From Fusibacter_A sp965140735 (GTDB taxonomy: Bacteria > Bacillota > Clostridia > Peptostreptococcales > Acidaminobacteraceae), in the NCBI GenBank assembly GCA_965140735.1, contig OZ223306.1, positions 4,030,001 through 4,094,000 on the forward strand: 64,000 nucleotides of DNA. Reading direction: 5' to 3'. The position numbers and the translations under genes are program-made. The notes beneath the pieces are model-generated. The model searched no databases. It saw only the letters and a list, made by a program, of their open reading frames with translations, and was not told the DNA's origin. Below, piece after piece: positions 59,551 to 64,000 of the stretch. Position 1 is the stretch's first letter. Each line of letters starts with the position of its first letter.

Positions 59551-61152
59551 TTATTCTTTTCTGTATCTAATTTCGCCGTTGATAACAGTCATTTCGACTT
59601 CTATATCTTTTATGTCCATGGGATCAATATTAAAAATATCATCACTTAAAATAATGAAGTCGGCGAGTTTGCCAATTTCGAGCGAGCCTTTTATATTTTC
59701 TTCAAAGGAACTATAAGCACTTCCTGTTGTATAAGCCTTAAGGGCATCAAGTACACTGTAACATTCTTCTGGCAAATAAGGGGCGTCTAGTGTTCTGGAT
59801 AAGTCCCTTCGTGTAACTGCGGCGTAGATATTGGGGAATGGATTGAAGCTCTCTACTGGTGAATCGGTTCCAAAAGAAGTAATAATACCTGCTTTGTGAA
59901 GAGAGCCAAAGGCATATGCGTATTCAGCTCGTGGTCCAATTCGATCGTGGATGATATGCATATCAGAGTCAATGAAAATAGGTTGAACATATGCAAGTAG
60001 GTTATTGTCTGTGATCGTTCTAATGAGATCAGGCGTTGTAATCTGAGCGTGAACAATACCATGTCTCAGTACATTAGATTCTGTGTGGTATGAAGATTTT
60101 TTTAAGGCATCTATAAACATGTCCATGGCCTTATCGCCTATGGCATGTGCTGCAATTTGAAATCCATTTTTTTCAGAAATATAGACGAGATTGTCAAGTT
60201 CGCTTTGAGTAAAAGAACTGACGCCAAAATTTTTGGGATCATCGTGGTATGCATCACGTAAAAGTGCTGTACGAGCACCGATACCACCATCCAATAAGAG
60301 CTTAACAGGACCAATTTTAAAGAAATTATCGCCTTCTCCCATCTTATAACCATCATTCAGAAAAGACATCAATGAAGGCGTATCAAAAAAGAGACATTGC
60401 TGATAGATTCTAACTGGCAATCTGTTTTCTTTCTGAAGTGTTTTGAAAGCCTGAATGACCCTTTTGTAATCTTGATCAGGCATGCTTCTAAGGTCATCTG
60501 TCTGCACAGAGGTGATACCGCATTTAACGAGCAATTCAGAGGCCTTATAGATCATATCCATAATATCCTCAGTAGAGGGAGATGGTACTGCATTATAAAG
60601 AATATTTAAAGAATCCTCTTGAAAAAGGCCTCTTTCAAGGTCTATATTTTGATCGTCTGAATTTATTTTTTCTTGTCCAATGATTTCAATTGCAATGGAG
60701 TTGCAAATGGCAATATGACCACAAGTGCGTGTTATTAAAATTGGAATTTCAGTTGAAATTTTATCAAGATCTTCTCTTGTTGGATATCTGTGTTCACTCA
60801 ATTTATCTTGATTCCAACCACGTCCTAAAAGCCATTTTCCAGGAGAAAGATTGTGCTCTTTAATGAATGCTTGTCCCTCAGTGATTAATTGTTCGATAGA
60901 GGTGCAATTGTTCAAATTATATTTTGTAAGTGTGTAACCTGTGTTTAATAAATGCATGTGGCTATCAATAAGCCCCGGAATAACTAAACGACCTTCTAAA
61001 TCGATAACGGTATCGTAAAAATTTTCCTCATTTAAGATTTGATTTTCTGAGCCTAAAAAAATGATTTTACCATCTTGAATACAAATGGATTCGTAAGTAC
61101 TGTTGCTAGAATCCAAAGAAGCAATTTTTCCGTTTTTGAATAAAGTTTTCAA
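59551..61152 (-). CDS. YtcJ-type metal-dependent amidohydrolase
   Basis: A 533-residue cytosolic enzyme of the amidohydrolase_3 (YtcJ/LAF3) group: metal-binding GLIDSHMHLL, DGGIGARTALLRDAY with the DGG signature, IAAHAIGDKAMD and FGTDSPVE. It hydrolyses C-N bonds in unidentified amides. The start is a TTG at 61150-61152 with AAGGAGA upstream on the minus strand; no nearer ATG fits. It is divergent from the tricarboxylate-transporter operon, so the imported compound may relate to its substrate (inference). Confidence 0.9.
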   Translation of the reverse strand: MKTLFKNGKIASLDSSNSTYESICIQDGKIIFLGSENQILNEENFYDTVIDLEGRLVIPGLIDSHMHLLNTGYTLTKYNLNNCTSIEQLITEGQAFIKEHNLSPGKWLLGRGWNQDKLSEHRYPTREDLDKISTEIPILITRTCGHIAICNSIAIEIIGQEKINSDDQNIDLERGLFQEDSLNILYNAVPSPSTEDIMDMIYKASELLVKCGITSVQTDDLRSMPDQDYKRVIQAFKTLQKENRLPVRIYQQCLFFDTPSLMSFLNDGYKMGEGDNFFKIGPVKLLLDGGIGARTALLRDAYHDDPKNFGVSSFTQSELDNLVYISEKNGFQIAAHAIGDKAMDMFIDALKKSSYHTESNVLRHGIVHAQITTPDLIRTITDNNLLAYVQPIFIDSDMHIIHDRIGPRAEYAYAFGSLHKAGIITSFGTDSPVESFNPFPNIYAAVTRRDLSRTLDAPYLPEECYSVLDALKAYTTGSAYSSFEENIKGSLEIGKLADFIILSDDIFNIDPMDIKDIEVEMTVINGEIRYRKE

Positions 61153-61527
61153 TTGACGATCTCCTTATCATTATATTGGGAAAATAAACAGTAGTAGTGA
61201 TTAAGATGTCTTTAAGCACATGGTACTTTAGGTAGATATTAGCATGAATCATTCTAGAAGAGAAGGCGTTTTTACATAAAAAATGAAATGTGTGAATATT
61301 CACATAGATTTCAGCTGATTTGAATTAGATTTAAATGAGAAAAACTAAATTGTCTGATTGTAAAATAGATATTTAGAAAGAGTGTTTGTTAAAGTATTAC
61401 CTAAATTTAAAAATGTATGTCAAATATGAAACCATTTTAGTTTCAAATTTGAAGTCACAATGATATAAAATTAACATGAATTTTTTCGGAATGCACTAAT
61501 ATCAATACATTCATTTGAAACCCTAAT

Positions 61528-61542
61528 TGGCATCAATTTTGC
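61528..61542 (+). promoter_or_regulatory. sigma-54 promoter of tct operon
   Basis: TGGCATCAATTTTGC matches the -24/-12 pattern and differs from the 12890 site by one base. It is 237 bases before tctC. GAAAC/GTTTC arms (near 61428-61444) upstream are a possible activator site. The rest of 61153-61778 shows a long AT-rich leader with no ribosome site before 61760. Confidence 0.8.
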
Positions 61543-61778
61543 GATTATTATAAAATAACTAACATGAAAGGGGGAATTCAATAGCTCAATTATTAAGTAA
61601 TAGCGCATAATTTATTATAAATTTAATAAAAGATGCAAGTTACGACTTAGTTATAGTAATTTATTTTATGATTAAGTATAATTTTAATCCCGCTGGAATT
61701 TCAAGTATGCTATTGAAAACGTTTGTTGATGCGGGTACTTAACAGTGGAGTATACAAAATATTAAGGAGAGGTTTATT

Positions 61779-62825
61779 ATGGGTAAAATATTTAATAAAA
61801 AATTCTTGGTTCTATTTTTAATTTTTGTAATGATGACAGTTACTGCTTGTGGTCAAAAACCAGCAGAAAAAGAAAATGAAGCACCAGCAGCTACAGAAAA
61901 TACAAACAATCAGGCTGTAGAAAGCACCGCATCTGAGGCAACTGATGCATCTGAGGCGGATGATTGGCCAAGTCAACCAATAAATATCATGGTACCTGCT
62001 TCAGCAGGCGGTGGAACAGACATTTTTTCTAGAACTTTAGGGGAGTTCATTACAGAAGAAACGGGTGCTCCAGTGGTTATAACAAATCAATCTGGATTAG
62101 CAGGGTACGAAATGGTTCGTACGCAAGATCCAAATGGTTACAATTATGCAATGGCAATCACAGGTCTATTAATTTCTAAAGCACAAGGCGATTTAGAATA
62201 TGGTCATGAGGCATATGATCCAGTTGCAATGATTAGTGCAGAAACTTCAACAGGAATCATTGTTCGTTCAGACTCTAAGTACCAAACATTAGATGAGCTT
62301 TTCGATGCAATTAAAGCGGATCCTGAATCTGTAGTAGGTGGTATTTCAATGACAGGTTATCCATACCTTTACATGCTTGCGATTGAAGATGCTCTTGGTA
62401 TTGATTTATACTGTGTGGATGCAGGAAACTCAGCTGAACGTAACACTGCACTATTAGGTGATCAAGTAGACTTTATTATCTCGAATGCAGCTGTTACAAA
62501 ACCTTATCTTGAGTCAGGCGATTTTAAATATTTAGGAATTGCAGCAAAAGAGAGAAATTCTTTTATTCCAGATGTGCCAACATTTACTGAATTAGGCTAT
62601 GATTTAGTATTCCCGGGCCAAGCTATTTATTTAGTGGCACCTAAAGGCACTGACCCAGCAGTTATTGAGAAATTCAATGCAGCAATATCTAGAGTATTAG
62701 CAAGAGAAGATTTTATAGAAAAAATGACTAGTATGAGCTTCGGTGTGGTGAAAGGTATATCTGTTCAAGAAACATTAGATGAACTTAATAGTGCTGCAGC
62801 AACTTTTGAAAAATATACAAAGTAG
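61779..62825 (+). CDS. tctC: tripartite tricarboxylate transporter binding lipoprotein TctC
   Basis: A 348-residue extracytoplasmic receptor. The signal peptide ends in lipobox VTAC; a Glu/Ala/Thr-rich linker follows, then the Bug/TctC fold (WPSQPINIMVPASAGGGTDI; GDQVDFIISNAA; FPGQAIYLVAPKGTDPAVI). It captures a carboxylate for the TctB/TctA membrane pair. AAGGAGAGG precedes ATG. Expressed from the sigma-54 promoter. Confidence 0.93.
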   Translation: MGKIFNKKFLVLFLIFVMMTVTACGQKPAEKENEAPAATENTNNQAVESTASEATDASEADDWPSQPINIMVPASAGGGTDIFSRTLGEFITEETGAPVVITNQSGLAGYEMVRTQDPNGYNYAMAITGLLISKAQGDLEYGHEAYDPVAMISAETSTGIIVRSDSKYQTLDELFDAIKADPESVVGGISMTGYPYLYMLAIEDALGIDLYCVDAGNSAERNTALLGDQVDFIISNAAVTKPYLESGDFKYLGIAAKERNSFIPDVPTFTELGYDLVFPGQAIYLVAPKGTDPAVIEKFNAAISRVLAREDFIEKMTSMSFGVVKGISVQETLDELNSAAATFEKYTK

Positions 62826-62878
62826 ACATTTTAATTGAACGAAAATAAGTCTTAAATAGGCGTTGTAATTCATAGAAT

Positions 62879-62912
62879 ATCCTACAAGAGTTTAAATTGT
62901 AGGATGTTTTAT
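62879..62912 (+). terminator. hairpin between tctC and tctB
   Basis: ATCCTACA (62879-62886) and TGTAGGAT (62898-62905) with a short T-rich tail. It probably lowers read-through so that the binding protein is made in excess, or stabilises tctC mRNA. Confidence 0.6.
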
Positions 62913-62948
62913 GGTTACACGTAATTATTATTTTTGGAGGTCTAATTC

Positions 62949-63497
62949 ATGACAAAAAAAATTGATGCATTGATTAGTTCAATCATCCGTGGTTTTTATA
63001 CGTATAATGATATAATACTTGGCTTTGTTGTAGCAGTAATATCAACGGGGCTATATATAAATGCAAGCCATTTAAAGATAACTGCCCAATCAATTACCCC
63101 TATGGATAGTGCACAGTTCGTACCAAAACTTACATTTGGCATATTGATTTTTTTAGGTATTATAATATTACTTCAAGGTGTTAAAAAGATTAAAGAAAAT
63201 AAAAAAGCTTTACCAGAAGGAGAACAGTTAATTGCTGCTATTATTGGGTTTAAACGTGCAACAATTGCGCTGATTAGTATTGCTCTATTTATAATCCTAA
63301 TGACTCGAATTAGTTTTATAATTGCTGCAATTTTATATTTGGTATTTAATATGTACTTTATGGTGGAACGTAAAGGTTGGAAACATAAAACGTATTTTAT
63401 CACCGCAGTGATTGTTTCGATATCGTTGTATTATCTGTTTAATCGGTTCATATATGTCAAACTTCCACTTGGTTTCTTGAAAGGGGTGATCGGATAA
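62949..63497 (+). CDS. tctB: tripartite tricarboxylate transporter small subunit TctB
   Basis: A 182-residue membrane protein with four to five TM helices (about 20-38, 58-78, 100-120, 122-140, 148-165), as in TctB. Small subunit of the secondary transporter. TGGAGG precedes the ATG. Its stop overlaps the tctA start by one base (TAATG). Confidence 0.85.
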   Translation: MTKKIDALISSIIRGFYTYNDIILGFVVAVISTGLYINASHLKITAQSITPMDSAQFVPKLTFGILIFLGIIILLQGVKKIKENKKALPEGEQLIAAIIGFKRATIALISIALFIILMTRISFIIAAILYLVFNMYFMVERKGWKHKTYFITAVIVSISLYYLFNRFIYVKLPLGFLKGVIG

Positions 63498-64000
63498 TGG
63501 CAGGACTTATTGGCGGTGCAATGGCACTTTTAACGATAAAAAATATTCTTTTAATGTTTGTGGGTGTAGTTGTCGGCATTCTTTTTGGGGCTATACCAGG
63601 TTTGAGTTCTACTATGGCAATTGCACTTTTTTTACCCGTTACATTTGGACTTAGTACTTATGAATCCTTTGCACTTTTAGTTGCCTTGTATATAGGCGGT
63701 GTATCGGGAGGTTTGGTATCTGCAATATTGATCAATATCCCTGGTTCAGCTATGTCTATTGCAACAACGTATGACGGGCATCCAATGGCTAAAAATGGCC
63801 AAGCCCATAAAGCGTTGGGCGTTGGGGTTGTTTTTTCATTTTTAGGGACACTTTTTGGTTTATCAATCATGATATTTGCAGCACCTGCGCTTGCGAAATT
63901 TGCAATTACATTGCAGCCTTATGAATACTTTGCGTTATCTTTTATGGCATTGTCTTTAATAGCAAGTGTTAGTGGTCAAAATATTTTCAAGGGATTGCTA
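63497..64000 (+). CDS. tctA: tripartite tricarboxylate transporter large subunit TctA (partial)
   Basis: The first 168 codons run off the right edge. TctA hallmarks are clear: GAIPGLSSTMAIALFLPVTF, LINIPGSAMSIATTYDGHPM and AKNGQAHKALGV. The membrane channel subunit is normally about 500 residues. The start ATG overlaps the tctB stop, and the ribosome site AAGGGG lies inside tctB. Confidence 0.95.
   Translation, partial: MAGLIGGAMALLTIKNILLMFVGVVVGILFGAIPGLSSTMAIALFLPVTFGLSTYESFALLVALYIGGVSGGLVSAILINIPGSAMSIATTYDGHPMAKNGQAHKALGVGVVFSFLGTLFGLSIMIFAAPALAKFAITLQPYEYFALSFMALSLIASVSGQNIFKGLL

Noticed and set aside
59489..59716. 75-residue plus-strand open frame
   Set aside because: Mostly antisense to the 3' end of the amidohydrolase gene; no ribosome site.

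Overview
The window is AT-rich, low-GC bacterial chromosome with strong Shine-Dalgarno sites, sigma-54 promoters, SLH-anchored surface proteins, lipoproteins and many two-component systems. This fits an anaerobic Clostridia-type Firmicute, perhaps close to Fusibacter/Acidaminobacter (inference; no rRNA is present to check). I saw no rRNA or tRNA genes.

Layout: 1-4.3 kb holds the 5' part of an acyl carrier protein gene (minus) and pyruvate carboxylase. 4.4-8.5 kb is a large Fn3/SLH surface protein (minus). 8.8-16.5 kb has a small membrane protein, then a sensor kinase with a solute-binding sensor domain, its NtrC-type sigma-54 activator, a sigma-54 promoter, and a TAXI-type TRAP transporter (lipoprotein, DUF1850, fused permease). 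16.8-20.3 kb holds an Agr/LytTR-like two-component system with small accessory proteins. 20.3-24.1 kb has a PAP2 phosphatase divergent from a 7TM-type kinase and a SARP-like response regulator, sharing a 38-nt palindrome. 24.5-30.5 kb encodes a 1987-residue beta-propeller/Big_4/SLH surface protein with 270-nt DNA repeats. 30.5-32.7 kb contains a PAP2 relic, an acetyltransferase and an AraC-GyrI regulator.

The centrepiece is 32.8-37.06 kb: a single-effector CRISPR locus. A 1142-residue protein with two HEPN-type R-x4-H motifs (R338/H343 and R851/H856) is followed by a leader and a nine-repeat array (30-nt repeats, 36-39-nt spacers). No cas1, cas2 or other cas gene lies in the window. The repeat folds like a type VI-A/VI-D (Cas13) crRNA handle. 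The effector's second good HEPN motif lies about 290 residues from the C-terminus, farther in than I expect for Cas13a, b or d. I call it a divergent Cas13 of uncertain, possibly undescribed, subtype.

Downstream: a possible gene remnant, a MerR/CPBP-protease pair, an IS3-family element, an SPFH/zinc-ribbon/LiaSR-like envelope-stress cluster, an alpha/beta hydrolase, a decayed stretch with gene fragments, a regulator, a lipoprotein plus ABC-2 exporter operon, a YjbQ-family protein, a LevR-type sigma-54/PRD regulator without PTS genes, a TPR-metallo-beta-lactamase fusion with 102-nt repeats, a YtcJ-type amidohydrolase, and the start of a sigma-54-driven tripartite tricarboxylate transporter (tctC-tctB-tctA) that runs off the right edge.

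Two carboxylate-type uptake systems under near-identical sigma-54 promoters, plus pyruvate carboxylase, suggest a life on organic acids and amino acids (inference).
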